DNA of 34,267 nucleotides from JACZSB01 sp965372015 (GTDB taxonomy: Bacteria; Fidelibacterota; Marinisomatia; SCGC-AAA003-L08; TS1B11), in NCBI GenBank assembly GCA_965372015.1, contig CBDVAP010000018.1, positions 1-34,267 on the forward strand, in the 5' to 3' direction. A model generated the notes under the pieces. It was not told where the DNA came from, did no database searches, and was given only the letters and a program-made list of their open reading frames with translations. Positions 24,713 through 32,588 of the stretch are shown here, piece after piece. The number at the start of each line of letters is the position of its first letter. The first letter of the stretch is position 1. A program made the position numbers and the translations under genes.

Positions 24713-25432
24713 ATGTGTTCGGTGGTTCGCCAAGCAGGGGACGCGGCCGTTGCAGTTGAGGCCACCAGTATGGGGCAGGCCATCTGTGTCCGGTTTATCA
24801 CCGACCCACCGGTGAATGTCACCCCCTATCTGCTTAAAGGGGCCATGATCAGTAAATTCCCGAACCACGCCATTATCCCATTTATCGATGGGCACTATCG
24901 GGAACAATTCCGTTACCCACGAGTGCAGGTGAAGGTGCTGCGCAACCAACTGTGTATTTTTGGTCTGGGGCGCGGCTACGAAGCGGTCAAGTCATTCCAG
25001 GAGCAACTTGACAGCCTGACGGTGGAGGATCAGATTTTCAAAGTCACAGGGAGCGAGACGCCGCAGGATGGAGAAATCAGCGACCAGCCCGCAGAGCACT
25101 ACCTGCGCTATAAGTTCATCACTCCCTGGGTAGCCCTGAACCGGCGCTCACTGACCCATTACAAATTGTTGTTGCCCCGGGAGCGTATAAATTACCTGAA
25201 CCGGGTGCTGGTGCAGAACCTGCTGTTCATCGCCCGCGAACTGGGCAAGACGCCTGACTTTACCGTCAGCGTACGGGTTAAATTACAGTCCCTCAGCCCG
25301 CGGGTGGTGGAGGATCAGGGCAGCGGCTCCTTCAAGGGTTACTTTACCAGCAATATGCAACTGCCTGATTATCTGGGTCTGGGCAACGGTATTACCAAAG
25401 GGCTGGGCACAATCGTTTGTATGTGGTCTTGA
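24713..25432 (+). CDS. cas6: Cas6b-family CRISPR endoribonuclease homologue, stand-alone
   Basis: The 239-residue protein follows the Cas6b pattern: KGAMISKFPNH and the FRYPRVQVKV strand (66-75, family YPLIQYK), LGRGYEAV, then YKFITPWVALNRRSLTHY (133-150), a helix with LNRVLVQNLLFIA, and the hallmark C-terminus FKGYFTSNMQLPDYLGLG (207-224) with NGITKGLGTI, the Gly-rich RNA-binding loop of RAMP folds. Cas6 cuts CRISPR precursor RNA. The catalytic His pair of Cas6b just before the YPliQYK strand is not intact: only H61 lies near it, with H52 further off. No array or other cas gene is in the window. It abuts rho without a gap; an ATG at 24770 with TTGAGG upstream is an alternative start. Present activity is uncertain. 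Confidence 0.75.
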   Translation: MCSVVRQAGDAAVAVEATSMGQAICVRFITDPPVNVTPYLLKGAMISKFPNHAIIPFIDGHYREQFRYPRVQVKVLRNQLCIFGLGRGYEAVKSFQEQLDSLTVEDQIFKVTGSETPQDGEISDQPAEHYLRYKFITPWVALNRRSLTHYKLLLPRERINYLNRVLVQNLLFIARELGKTPDFTVSVRVKLQSLSPRVVEDQGSGSFKGYFTSNMQLPDYLGLGNGITKGLGTIVCMWS

Positions 25433-25502
25433 GCGATGGTAAAGGTGGCTTGCTTTGGGCAACTTTCCCGTCGAACTTTGATCCCGAAATGTAGGCGCTA
25501 AA

Positions 25503-26690
25503 ATGAAGTTTGCCGATAGAGTATCCAGGGTAAAAGGGTCAGTCACGCTGGCCATGACCACGCGGGCCGCCGAACTGCGGGCCACCGGCGTAGACGTTAT
25601 TAATATGTCCGTGGGGGAGCCCGACTTCCCTACCCCGGATCACATCGTGGCCGCCGCGCAGCAGGCCATTGCCGACGGCTATACCCGCTACACGCCGGCT
25701 CCCGGCCTACCCCAGCTGCGGGAAGCGGTGGTTACCAAGCTGGCTCGGGACAACGGGATTGAGGTGTCGTCGGAGCAGGTGATTGCCAGTAATGGCGCCA
25801 AGCATTCACTATTCAATGCCTGCATGGCCCTGTTTCAGCAAGGTGACGAAGTGATCATCTTCGCGCCTTACTGGGTCTCCTTTCCCGAGTTCGTCAATTT
25901 CTCGCATGCCACCCCGGTGATAGTCGGGACCGACCCTGAGCGGCGCTTCGAACCGCTGTTCGACGAACTAAAGGAGCGCATCGGTCCCCGCACCAGGGGC
26001 ATTATCATAAACTCACCTTCCAACCCCACCGGTGGCGTCTGGAGCCGGGCCGCGGTGGAGCAGATAATTGGGTTGGCCCGCAAGCATGACCTTTGGCTGT
26101 TCGCCGACGAGTGCTACGAGGCCCTGGCCTATGATGAACCCTTCGTTTCAGCTGCGGCCATCGACCCCGATTTTGAGAAGATTCTCACTTTCCAGAGTTG
26201 TTCGAAAACCTATGCCATGACCGGCTGGCGGATCGGTTACATGATCGGTCCTGTCGAGGCGGTGAAGGCCATGTCGCGTCTCCAGGGACAGAGCACTTCC
26301 TGCCCCAACTCGATCGGCCAGATGGCGGCCGTGGCGGCCCTTACCGGGGACCAGTCTGTGGTGCAAGAGATGAAAGCTGCTTTCAAGCGCCGCCGCCGGC
26401 TGGTGGTGGAACGCCTGACAGCCATTCCGGGGATAGAATGCCGGGAACCGGGCGGTGCTTTCTACGTTTTCCCTGATGTTAGCGGCTTGTTTGGGAAAAC
26501 CTGGGACGGTGGGCGGCTGCAGTCACCGGATGATGTAACCGAATTCATCCTCACTACCGCCCATGTGGTCACGGTCAGTGGGGAAGCCTTCGGCGATCAG
26601 CGGCATGTACGGTTTTCCTACGCCGTTTCGGACGATGATATCATAACCGCCGGCGAGCGCGTCGCAGCCGCTGTAGCGAATTTGAGTTGA
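25503..26690 (+). CDS. PLP-dependent aminotransferase, aspartate/prephenate type (subgroup Ib)
   Basis: The 395-residue class I/II aminotransferase has PLP-binding K235 in SCSKTYAMTGWRIGY, the phosphate/ring contacts INSPSNPTGG (169-178) and DECYEAL, and the N-terminal MSVGEPDFPTP. K100 in SNGAKHSLFN marks subgroup Ib enzymes such as the Thermus aspartate aminotransferase, some of which also use prephenate. Transamination of aspartate/oxaloacetate is therefore likely; a prephenate role (arogenate route to Tyr/Phe) is possible. The gene begins 70 nt after the Cas6-like gene and is 12 nt before rpmE. Confidence 0.9.
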   Translation: MKFADRVSRVKGSVTLAMTTRAAELRATGVDVINMSVGEPDFPTPDHIVAAAQQAIADGYTRYTPAPGLPQLREAVVTKLARDNGIEVSSEQVIASNGAKHSLFNACMALFQQGDEVIIFAPYWVSFPEFVNFSHATPVIVGTDPERRFEPLFDELKERIGPRTRGIIINSPSNPTGGVWSRAAVEQIIGLARKHDLWLFADECYEALAYDEPFVSAAAIDPDFEKILTFQSCSKTYAMTGWRIGYMIGPVEAVKAMSRLQGQSTSCPNSIGQMAAVAALTGDQSVVQEMKAAFKRRRRLVVERLTAIPGIECREPGGAFYVFPDVSGLFGKTWDGGRLQSPDDVTEFILTTAHVVTVSGEAFGDQRHVRFSYAVSDDDIITAGERVAAAVANLS

Positions 26691-26702
26691 GGAGTAGACA
26701 GC

Positions 26703-26915
26703 ATGAAGAATGACATTCACCCCAAGTACCATTTAATCACGGTGCATTGTGCTTGTGGAAGTAGTTTCCAGACCAAGTCCACCGTCACGGAACTACGGGT
26801 GGAAATCTGCAGCGCCTGCCATCCGTTCTACACCGGTAAGCAGAAACTGGTGGATACCGCCGGCCGGGTCGAGAAGTTCCGCCGGAAGTATAAAATCCCC
26901 GAAGCCGCCGGCTAA
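26703..26915 (+). CDS. rpmE: 50S ribosomal protein L31 (zinc-binding form)
   Basis: The product is 70 residues and begins MKNDIHPKYH as L31 does. The zinc-ligand cysteines are kept: C16 and C18 in HCACGSSF, C37 and C40 in CSACHPFYTG. This is the C+ form, needing zinc. The tail KFRRKYK is typical. A GAGGAG Shine-Dalgarno precedes the ATG. The position before DUF1385 and prfA is common in bacteria. Confidence 0.96.
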   Translation: MKNDIHPKYHLITVHCACGSSFQTKSTVTELRVEICSACHPFYTGKQKLVDTAGRVEKFRRKYKIPEAAG

Positions 26916-26939
26916 CTGCTGACTACCGGTACCGGGAAC

Positions 26940-27962
26940 ATGCTCCCTGCGCGATTGTCGCGGGGGCAGGCAACCGGCCCCTACCCCATGCCCGGAAGCA
27001 AACGCATCACGTTCCTGACCCTCGCGGCGGCCCAATCGCGGATATTGGTGGGCGGCCAGGCGGTCATCGAAGGGGTGATGATGCGGGTGCCGGGGGCCTA
27101 CGCCGTGGCGGTGCGTCAGCCCGACGGTGAGATTCGCCTGCGCCGGGACCGGTTCACCTCCCTGGTGGAAAGCTCCCGGTGGCTCAAACTGCCGGTGCTG
27201 CGGGGCATGATCCATCTGTTCGAATCGTTGAAGTTAGGTATCAACACGTTGAACTGGTCGGCGGAGGTGGCCTACCCGGAGGACGATGCCCCCTCAGGCT
27301 GGTCCACCGTACTTTCAACGACCATCGCCCTGCTACTGGGGGTGGGACTATTTTTCGTGGCCCCCCTCTGGCTTACCACCCGCCTCTTGCAGGTGGACCA
27401 ACAGGCCGTAGGTTTCAACCTGGTATCGGGAGGCATCCGGATCACCTTTTTCCTGGTCTACCTGGGACTGATCTCCCTGCTCAAAGATGTGCGCCGGCTA
27501 TTCGAGTATCACGGCGCGGAGCACAAGGCCGTCTTCACATTTGAGGCCGGACGGCCGCTGACGGTTGACAGCACCCGGGAATTTTCCACCCGGCACCCCC
27601 GTTGCGGCACCAGTTTCCTATTCATTGTGTTGATCGCGGCGATCCTGGCCTTTGCCCTGATCGACACCATTGCGTTGGCGGTGGTCGGGCGTCTCACCCT
27701 CGGTTTGCGGCTGCTGGTGCACCTGCCGCTGATCCCCCTGGTGGCCGGCATAGGCTATGAGGCGTTGAAGCTCACCGCCCGCTATCAGCACCTGTGGCTG
27801 CCACGTTGGCTATCACAGCCGGGGCTGTGGCTGCAGGGTATCACTACCCGCGAACCAGACGACGAGCAGCTGACGGTGGCACTGGAGTCATTGAAGGAAG
27901 CTTTCGGAGAGGACCTGCCCCTGATGGAAGGGCGGCAGTACCTGGCCGAGGCGATTGCGTAA
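26940..27962 (+). CDS. DUF1385 family membrane protein
   Basis: The 340-residue protein has the DUF1385 opening ILVGGQAVIEGVMMR (35-49), then VLRGMIHLFESLKLG, and about four membrane helices (about 125-145, 160-182, 220-245, 255-275). The conserved EYHGAEHKAVFTFE and HPRCGTSFLFIV lie between helices 2 and 3; the His/Glu of YHGAEHK look like a metal site or an active site. The family is linked to prfA and rpmE in many genomes but its biochemical role is not known. The start may be the ATG at 26988 rather than 26940. It is 9 nt before prfA. Confidence 0.88.
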   Translation: MLPARLSRGQATGPYPMPGSKRITFLTLAAAQSRILVGGQAVIEGVMMRVPGAYAVAVRQPDGEIRLRRDRFTSLVESSRWLKLPVLRGMIHLFESLKLGINTLNWSAEVAYPEDDAPSGWSTVLSTTIALLLGVGLFFVAPLWLTTRLLQVDQQAVGFNLVSGGIRITFFLVYLGLISLLKDVRRLFEYHGAEHKAVFTFEAGRPLTVDSTREFSTRHPRCGTSFLFIVLIAAILAFALIDTIALAVVGRLTLGLRLLVHLPLIPLVAGIGYEALKLTARYQHLWLPRWLSQPGLWLQGITTREPDDEQLTVALESLKEAFGEDLPLMEGRQYLAEAIA

Positions 27963-27971
27963 GACAGAGCA

Positions 27972-29033
27972 ATGCTCGAGAAACTGAAGGAAATTCTCCA
28001 GCGGCACCGGGAGTTGGCGGAGCAGATGTCCGATCCGGCCATAGCGGCGGACCCCCAGCAATACGCGACCCTGGCTAAAGAACACAGTGAGCTTGGCGAG
28101 GTGGCCGGGAAGGCCCGCGAGTATATCGCCACCGTCGAGCACCTGGAAGAAGCCGAGGAGCTGATAACCGGCGACGATCTCGAGTTGAAAGAGCTGGCCC
28201 AGGAAGAAGCTCCCGATCTGAGGGAGCGGCTCCAGGTTCTGGAGGAGCACCTCAAAGTTCTCCTGCTGCCCAAAGATCCCAACGACAACAAGAATACTAT
28301 CCTGGAAATCCGGGGCGGCACCGGCGGCCAGGAGGCAGCCCTGTTTGCCGGCGACCTGTACCGCATGTATACCCGCTACGCCGAACGCCGCAATTGGACC
28401 ACCGAGGTGCTCTCACTATCCGAAGCCGAGGCAGGCGGCGTCAAGGAGGTGATTGTATCGGTCAAGGGGAAAGGGGCCTACGGCGATTTGAAGTACGAAA
28501 GCGGTGTGCACCGGGTGCAGCGGATACCGGCCACCGAAGCTAGTGGGCGTATCCACACCAGTGCGGCCTCGGTGGCCGTCCTGCCTGAAGCGGACGCTGT
28601 AGAGGTGGACATCGACCCGGGCGATCTAAAAGTGGATACTTACCGCGCCTCGGGGGCCGGCGGCCAGCATGTGAACAAAACCGAATCCGCCGTGCGCATC
28701 ACCCACCAACCCAGCGGCATCGTGGTCACCTGCCAGGATGAAAAATCCCAACATAAAAACAGGGAAAAGGCCATGAAGGTACTGGTTGCGCGGATGTATG
28801 CCAGCCAGGTGGCCGAGCAGGAGAAAGAACGTGCCCAGACCCGTCGCAGCATGGTCTCCACCGGGGACCGCAGCGCCAAGATCCGCACCTATAATTATCC
28901 CCAGGGGCGGGTCACCGACCACCGAATCAACCTGACCCTTTACAAGCTGGCCGAGATTATGGACGGGGACCTGGTGGAGCTCATCGAGCAGGCCCGGATG
29001 CATGACCGCATGGAACGCCTGGCGGAAGTGTGA
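27972..29033 (+). CDS. prfA: Peptide chain release factor 1
   Basis: The 353-residue factor ends translation at UAA and UAG. It contains the PAT tripeptide (186-188, RIPATEASGR) that reads the stop codon in RF1, and the GGQ loop (230-232, GAGGQHVNKTESAVR) that enters the peptidyl-transferase centre; the Gln is the target of PrmC. The N-terminal helical domain and the SMVSTGDRSAKIRTYNYPQGRV block are in order. prmC overlaps the last 4 bases, so modifier and target are coupled. Confidence 0.97.
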   Translation: MLEKLKEILQRHRELAEQMSDPAIAADPQQYATLAKEHSELGEVAGKAREYIATVEHLEEAEELITGDDLELKELAQEEAPDLRERLQVLEEHLKVLLLPKDPNDNKNTILEIRGGTGGQEAALFAGDLYRMYTRYAERRNWTTEVLSLSEAEAGGVKEVIVSVKGKGAYGDLKYESGVHRVQRIPATEASGRIHTSAASVAVLPEADAVEVDIDPGDLKVDTYRASGAGGQHVNKTESAVRITHQPSGIVVTCQDEKSQHKNREKAMKVLVARMYASQVAEQEKERAQTRRSMVSTGDRSAKIRTYNYPQGRVTDHRINLTLYKLAEIMDGDLVELIEQARMHDRMERLAEV

Positions 29034-29920
29034 CCGCCGATAGCGCTAAGCCCGCCCCAACCGCAACCAGCCGGTCCAGGGTCTGGACCATCCTCGACCT
29101 GATCAACTGGGGCCGGGAGTACTTCGAAAAGCGCCAGATAGACAATGCCCGCCTGGAAGTGGAGTGGCTGCTGGCCCAGGTACTCAGTCTCAAGCGGGTA
29201 GACCTATACGTCCAGTTCGAGCAACCGCTGGAACCGGCGGAGCTGGCCCAGTTCAAGCAGCTGGTGCTGCGGCGGGTGAGCGGTGAGCCGTTGCAGTATA
29301 TTCTGGGCACGGCCCCCTTTTGCGAGCACGACTTCTTGGTAACCCCGGCGGTACTGATCCCCCGGCCGGAGAGCGAAATCCTGATTGAGCGCCTCAAACA
29401 GAGCCCCGATCCCGCTACCATCCTGGATATCGGTACCGGCTCGGGCTGCCTGGCGGTGACGGCGGCGCTGCTGTACCCCGACGCCAAAGTGACCGCTGTG
29501 GATATCTCCACCGACGCCCTGGAGGTAGCCCGGGAGAACGCCGATCAGCTGGGGGCAAGGAATGTGACCTTCGTGGAAATGGACATCCTGCGGGACACCC
29601 CGGACGGCGCCTTCGATGCGGTGTTGTGCAACCCGCCGTATGTATCCGAGACCGAGTGGGAATTTCTGCCCCAGGAAGTCAGGGAGCGTGAGCCGGCGGT
29701 GGCCCTGGGGGACCAGGGCGACGGCCTGACCTTTTTCCGGCGGCTGGCGGAGATCGGTGGTGCAATGTTGACCTCGGAAGGCCAATTGATCGTGGAGATC
29801 GGCGGCCGGGCCCAGGCCGGGGCGGTGGAGGCGCTGTTCACCGCTGTGGGTGCTACCTGCTCGTTCTACCCCGATCTGCAGGATGACTTGAGAGTGGGGG
29901 TGGTGCGATGGGGGAAGTGA
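29030..29920 (+). CDS. prmC: Release-factor glutamine N5-methyltransferase PrmC (HemK)
   Basis: The 296-residue enzyme methylates the Gln of the release-factor GGQ motif using SAM. An N-terminal helical release-factor-binding domain (about 20-95, with DNARLEVEWLLAQVL and SGEPLQYILG) is followed by a Rossmann domain with ILDIGTGSGCLA (131-142) and the NPPYV motif (201-205) that holds the Gln. PRPESE at 111-116 replaces the common PRPETE. The start is a GTG overlapping the prfA stop (GTGA). It is the last core gene before the Fic insertion. Confidence 0.95.
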   Translation: MTADSAKPAPTATSRSRVWTILDLINWGREYFEKRQIDNARLEVEWLLAQVLSLKRVDLYVQFEQPLEPAELAQFKQLVLRRVSGEPLQYILGTAPFCEHDFLVTPAVLIPRPESEILIERLKQSPDPATILDIGTGSGCLAVTAALLYPDAKVTAVDISTDALEVARENADQLGARNVTFVEMDILRDTPDGAFDAVLCNPPYVSETEWEFLPQEVREREPAVALGDQGDGLTFFRRLAEIGGAMLTSEGQLIVEIGGRAQAGAVEALFTAVGATCSFYPDLQDDLRVGVVRWGK

Positions 29921-29936
29921 TCGCTCCCAAAACCTC

Positions 29937-29996
29937 CAACTACTAATTTAGTAGTAATTAGTAGATAATTAGTAGTTAGGCCGGTTCACGAGGGGG
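29937..29996. repeat. Direct repeat, left copy, bounding the Fic gene
   Basis: The first 38 nt (29937-29974) are identical to 31555-31592. Similarity continues to about 29996 as GGCCGGTTCACGAGGGG against GGCCGTTTCTCGACGGGG. The core is AT-rich and internally repetitive (AATTAGTAG twice, and the palindrome CTACTAATTTAGTAG). It begins 17 nt after the prmC stop. Confidence 0.9.
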
Positions 29997-30056
29997 AAAA
30001 GCCAAGCGTAGTTGCTCTCTAACTAAAATTTGACCCTTAAGCTTACTAACGAACCT

Positions 30057-31406
30057 CTAAAGCTGCTTGATTCTCTTATGCAAATCGTTGGGAGCGATAA
30101 ACACAAATGTTCTGCCTTGCTTGGAAGTATCAAGCAGTTTCAATCGGGCCAGCTCCAAAAGATCGGTTCGGGCTGTTTGGTAACTCAATTTATTTGCCCG
30201 TTGATGAGACTTGAATGTGTAACGCTGATGGGGGTGACGCAAAGCGTGCTCTAATATTGCCATCTGTCTGTTGTTCAAATCGAGAACTGTTTTCGTGTCC
30301 CTTAATAGACTCTCCGCACGGCGCAGCTTTTGGCTCTCTTTCTCCAGATTTTGATGAAGCTGGTCAACCGCTTGGCGGATCACCCGCAAGTGGAACAAAA
30401 TAAAGTAAGTCAGGTCATTATCGTCCGTTTCGGTATACAGAAACGCCCTGCCGTATTTCGCTGAGGCTTCTTTCAGAATACTTGAGATCGAGATATACTC
30501 ACATAACCAATAATTATTTTTTGCCATAGCCCAGTAAAACAAGGCCCGGGCCGTCCGGCCGTTGCCATCAACGAAGGGGTGATCGTAAGCCAGCTGAAAA
30601 TGCAGGATTATGGCCTTGAGTACTGGGTGAATAAATGGTTTTTCCTGAATAGCATTCCCGAAATCACAGAGCAGTCGAACGCGCTCTTCTAACTCCTCCG
30701 CTCTGGGTGGTTCGTGAAGTACCTTGAAATCAATATTGTCAATAACCTTAACAGGGTCGCCGGGTCTACGGAAATGTCCCTGGTCGGTGGAATCTTCCAG
30801 TGTGCCACGGGTTAAAATTGACTGTAAGTCTAAGATAATTTCCTTCGAAATGGGAGTCTGACCCACTTCCCGGATGAAGGCCATGGCGTGATAATTATTA
30901 TGGATCATCTGTTCACTGTGGTTGCGGGGGTTGCGCCCCGATATGAGCATATCCTTGGCCACCACTCTGGTCGTGGCGGCGCCTTCCAATTGAGAGGAAG
31001 TGATCGCTTCCTCCAAAAGCGATTTCATGTAGACTGCATCCTTGATGCCGGGCGTATTGAGTGCAGTGCTACCTCGAAAGGATCCGCCGGCGTTGACATC
31101 AATTTCATGCAGTTGCTCGTATATTAGATCGAAGGGGGCATATTGAAAGGGTTTACCATTAGTATCCGTAAAGGGCAACTCCCTGTAGAGCGATTGCCTT
31201 GATATTTTTACAGAGGCCCACCATTCCTCTAGTGTAAGTCCTTTTGGGGGTTCACGGTAGCGCAACTTATCCCAATGCAGATATTTGTTCCCCGGGGCCG
31301 GCCCGGTTTTCTCGAAAAATAATCTATTGATCGCTTTGGACCCCTTTTGCTCGAGAGTCGCTTTGAGAATGCCGTCTAACTCAGGTGGTTTTTGTGGTAT
31401 TTTCAT
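30057..31406 (-). CDS. Fic-domain AMP transferase with built-in inhibitory helix
   Basis: The 449-residue protein has the complete Fic motif HPFVDGNGRTAR at 276-287 (catalytic H276, anion-binding GNGR), which normally transfers AMP to a hydroxyl of a target protein. An inhibitory motif [S/T]xxxE[G/N] occurs at 137-142 (SSQLEG), placing it among class II Fic proteins that hold their own brake on the N-terminal side. A Fic/DOC N-terminal domain covers about 40-190, and a C-terminal winged-helix domain about 370-449. No antitoxin gene is adjacent, consistent with a self-contained brake. GC is low compared with neighbours, no Shine-Dalgarno is visible (ATG preceded by GGACCCCCCC), and direct repeats enclose the gene. 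Horizontal acquisition is likely. Confidence 0.93.
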   Translation of the reverse strand: MKIPQKPPELDGILKATLEQKGSKAINRLFFEKTGPAPGNKYLHWDKLRYREPPKGLTLEEWWASVKISRQSLYRELPFTDTNGKPFQYAPFDLIYEQLHEIDVNAGGSFRGSTALNTPGIKDAVYMKSLLEEAITSSQLEGAATTRVVAKDMLISGRNPRNHSEQMIHNNYHAMAFIREVGQTPISKEIILDLQSILTRGTLEDSTDQGHFRRPGDPVKVIDNIDFKVLHEPPRAEELEERVRLLCDFGNAIQEKPFIHPVLKAIILHFQLAYDHPFVDGNGRTARALFYWAMAKNNYWLCEYISISSILKEASAKYGRAFLYTETDDNDLTYFILFHLRVIRQAVDQLHQNLEKESQKLRRAESLLRDTKTVLDLNNRQMAILEHALRHPHQRYTFKSHQRANKLSYQTARTDLLELARLKLLDTSKQGRTFVFIAPNDLHKRIKQL

Positions 31407-31467
31407 GGGGGGGTCCGTTTAATTCTAGCCGGTGTTGCAGCGCAACGGGCGGGCCAGGCAGCCAAAT

Positions 31468-31494
31468 ACTAATGCTAATTTAATTAGTATTAGT
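31468..31494. repeat. AT-rich palindrome upstream of fic
   Basis: ACTAATGCTAATT and AATTAGTATTAGT face each other around a single central T, giving 13 pairs with one G-T. It shares the words CTAATT and TTAGTA with the flanking direct repeats. It sits 62 nt upstream of the fic start and could be an operator, but this is inference. Confidence 0.6.
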
Positions 31495-31554
31495 ACTGTG
31501 GAGCAAGCGGTTTTGGAACCTCGCCTTCCTGTGCTTTCCCCGCTCTCTAATCCT

Positions 31555-31615
31555 CAACTACTAATTTAGTAGTAATTAGTAGATAATTAGTATTTGGGCC
31601 GTTTCTCGACGGGGG
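31555..31615. repeat. Direct repeat, right copy, bounding the Fic gene
   Basis: This is the partner of 29937-29996, in the same orientation, with a 38-nt identical core at 31555-31592 and an imperfect tail to about 31615. The two copies are 1,618 nt apart start to start and enclose fic and its palindrome. Confidence 0.9.
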
Positions 31616-31628
31616 AGATTCTCTCTCC

Positions 31629-31661
31629 GACTGCCGACTGCCAACTGCCACTGCCAACTGC
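31629..31661. repeat. ACTGCC/AACTGCC tandem repeat
   Basis: The run holds five near-copies of ACTGCC with A, G or no spacer (gactgcc-gactgcc-aactgcc-actgcc-aactgc). It lies next to the right direct repeat and has the same phrase-like character as the tracts at 2387-2412 and 1085-1099. Confidence 0.75.
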
Positions 31662-31724
31662 TTATCCGGTGCAGCACAGCATAGACGGACCTCTTTCCCC
31701 GCATCCCCAGCCCTAACTTCCCCC

Positions 31725-32570
31725 ATGCCTCCCCTCTTAGCTGCCCTGAAAATGCTGCGGCCCCTGAACCTGCTGCTGGGGGCTCTGGCAGTACTCATAT
31801 CCGCCGCCTTAATGCCCGCCTGGCCGGCTTGGGGCGCCATCGGGCCGGCTATGATCGTGGTGGCGGCCTTCAACGCCGGGGCCAACGCCCTGAACGACTG
31901 GTTCGACTACCCGGTCGATAAGGTCAACCGGCCCCACCGGCCGTTGGTATCGGGGGCCCTGACGCGCCGGGCCGGGCTGGCCCTGGCGGTGGTGCTGTTT
32001 GCCATTGGGGCGCTGGTTGCCGCCCGGCTGCCGCTATCCGCCCGGAATATCGCCCTGTACCTGGCCCTGCCGGCGTTGGTGCTGTATACGCCGCTGTTCA
32101 AGGGATTGCCGCTCCTGGGCAACTTCATGGTGGCAGGGATCATGGGGCTGACCTTCCTGTTCGCCGGGGCGGCTTTCGGTAATCTGGCGGCCCTGTGGAT
32201 CCCGGCGGGACTGGCGACAGGCTTCAATGTGCTGCGCGAACTGGTCAAGGACATCCAGGATGTGGTGGGTGACGGCCGGGAAGGGGTGGGTACCTTACCG
32301 GTGCGGTTCGGGGTACCGGCGGCCATAAAAGTGGCCCAGGCGGAGACATTACTTTTGATGTTCGGCTGCCTGATGCCGTACATTTCGGGGGCCTATGGCG
32401 CCACTTATTTGATCACTTTGATAGTGGGGGTGGAGTTGCCCCTGACGTACTGTTTCCATTACCTGGTAAAGCATCCCAACCCGGCCGGCGGCGGCTGGGT
32501 GGCAAAGGTTCTAAAAGTTGATATATTCGCCGGCCTGCTGGCCGTTTACCTGTCCAAGTTCCATGTCTGA
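31725..32570 (+). CDS. UbiA-family polyprenyl transferase
   Basis: The 281-residue membrane protein has about eight hydrophobic helices and both Mg2+-diphosphate motifs: NDWFDYPVD (57-65) followed by NRPHRPL, and DIQDVVGD (176-183) followed by EGVGTLPVRFG. UbiA enzymes move a prenyl chain onto an aromatic ring, a heme or a glycerol phosphate. The length and the DIQDVVGD block resemble the digeranylgeranylglyceryl-phosphate synthase group, which FCB bacteria are reported to carry, but menaquinone or tocopherol-type substrates cannot be excluded. It is 18 nt before dnaE and starts after the Fic repeats, so it may use a promoter close to the repeats. Confidence 0.85.
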   Translation: MPPLLAALKMLRPLNLLLGALAVLISAALMPAWPAWGAIGPAMIVVAAFNAGANALNDWFDYPVDKVNRPHRPLVSGALTRRAGLALAVVLFAIGALVAARLPLSARNIALYLALPALVLYTPLFKGLPLLGNFMVAGIMGLTFLFAGAAFGNLAALWIPAGLATGFNVLRELVKDIQDVVGDGREGVGTLPVRFGVPAAIKVAQAETLLLMFGCLMPYISGAYGATYLITLIVGVELPLTYCFHYLVKHPNPAGGGWVAKVLKVDIFAGLLAVYLSKFHV

Positions 32571-32588
32571 TTCTGCCTCAGTCGCGGC

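Larger units (their letters stand above)
31407..31724. other. Repeat-rich gap between fic and ubiA
   Basis: No gene is supported here. From left to right it holds a small hairpin GTTGC-AGC-GCAAC (31434-31446), an AT-rich palindrome (31468-31494), the right direct repeat (31555-31615) and an ACTGCC tandem repeat (31629-31661). Promoters of fic (minus) and ubiA (plus) must lie here but no clear boxes are seen. Confidence 0.5.

Noticed and set aside
29937..31615. CRISPR array suggested by repeated AT-rich words near fic
   Set aside because: There are only two full copies 1.6 kb apart with no regularly sized spacers, so they are direct repeats, not an array.
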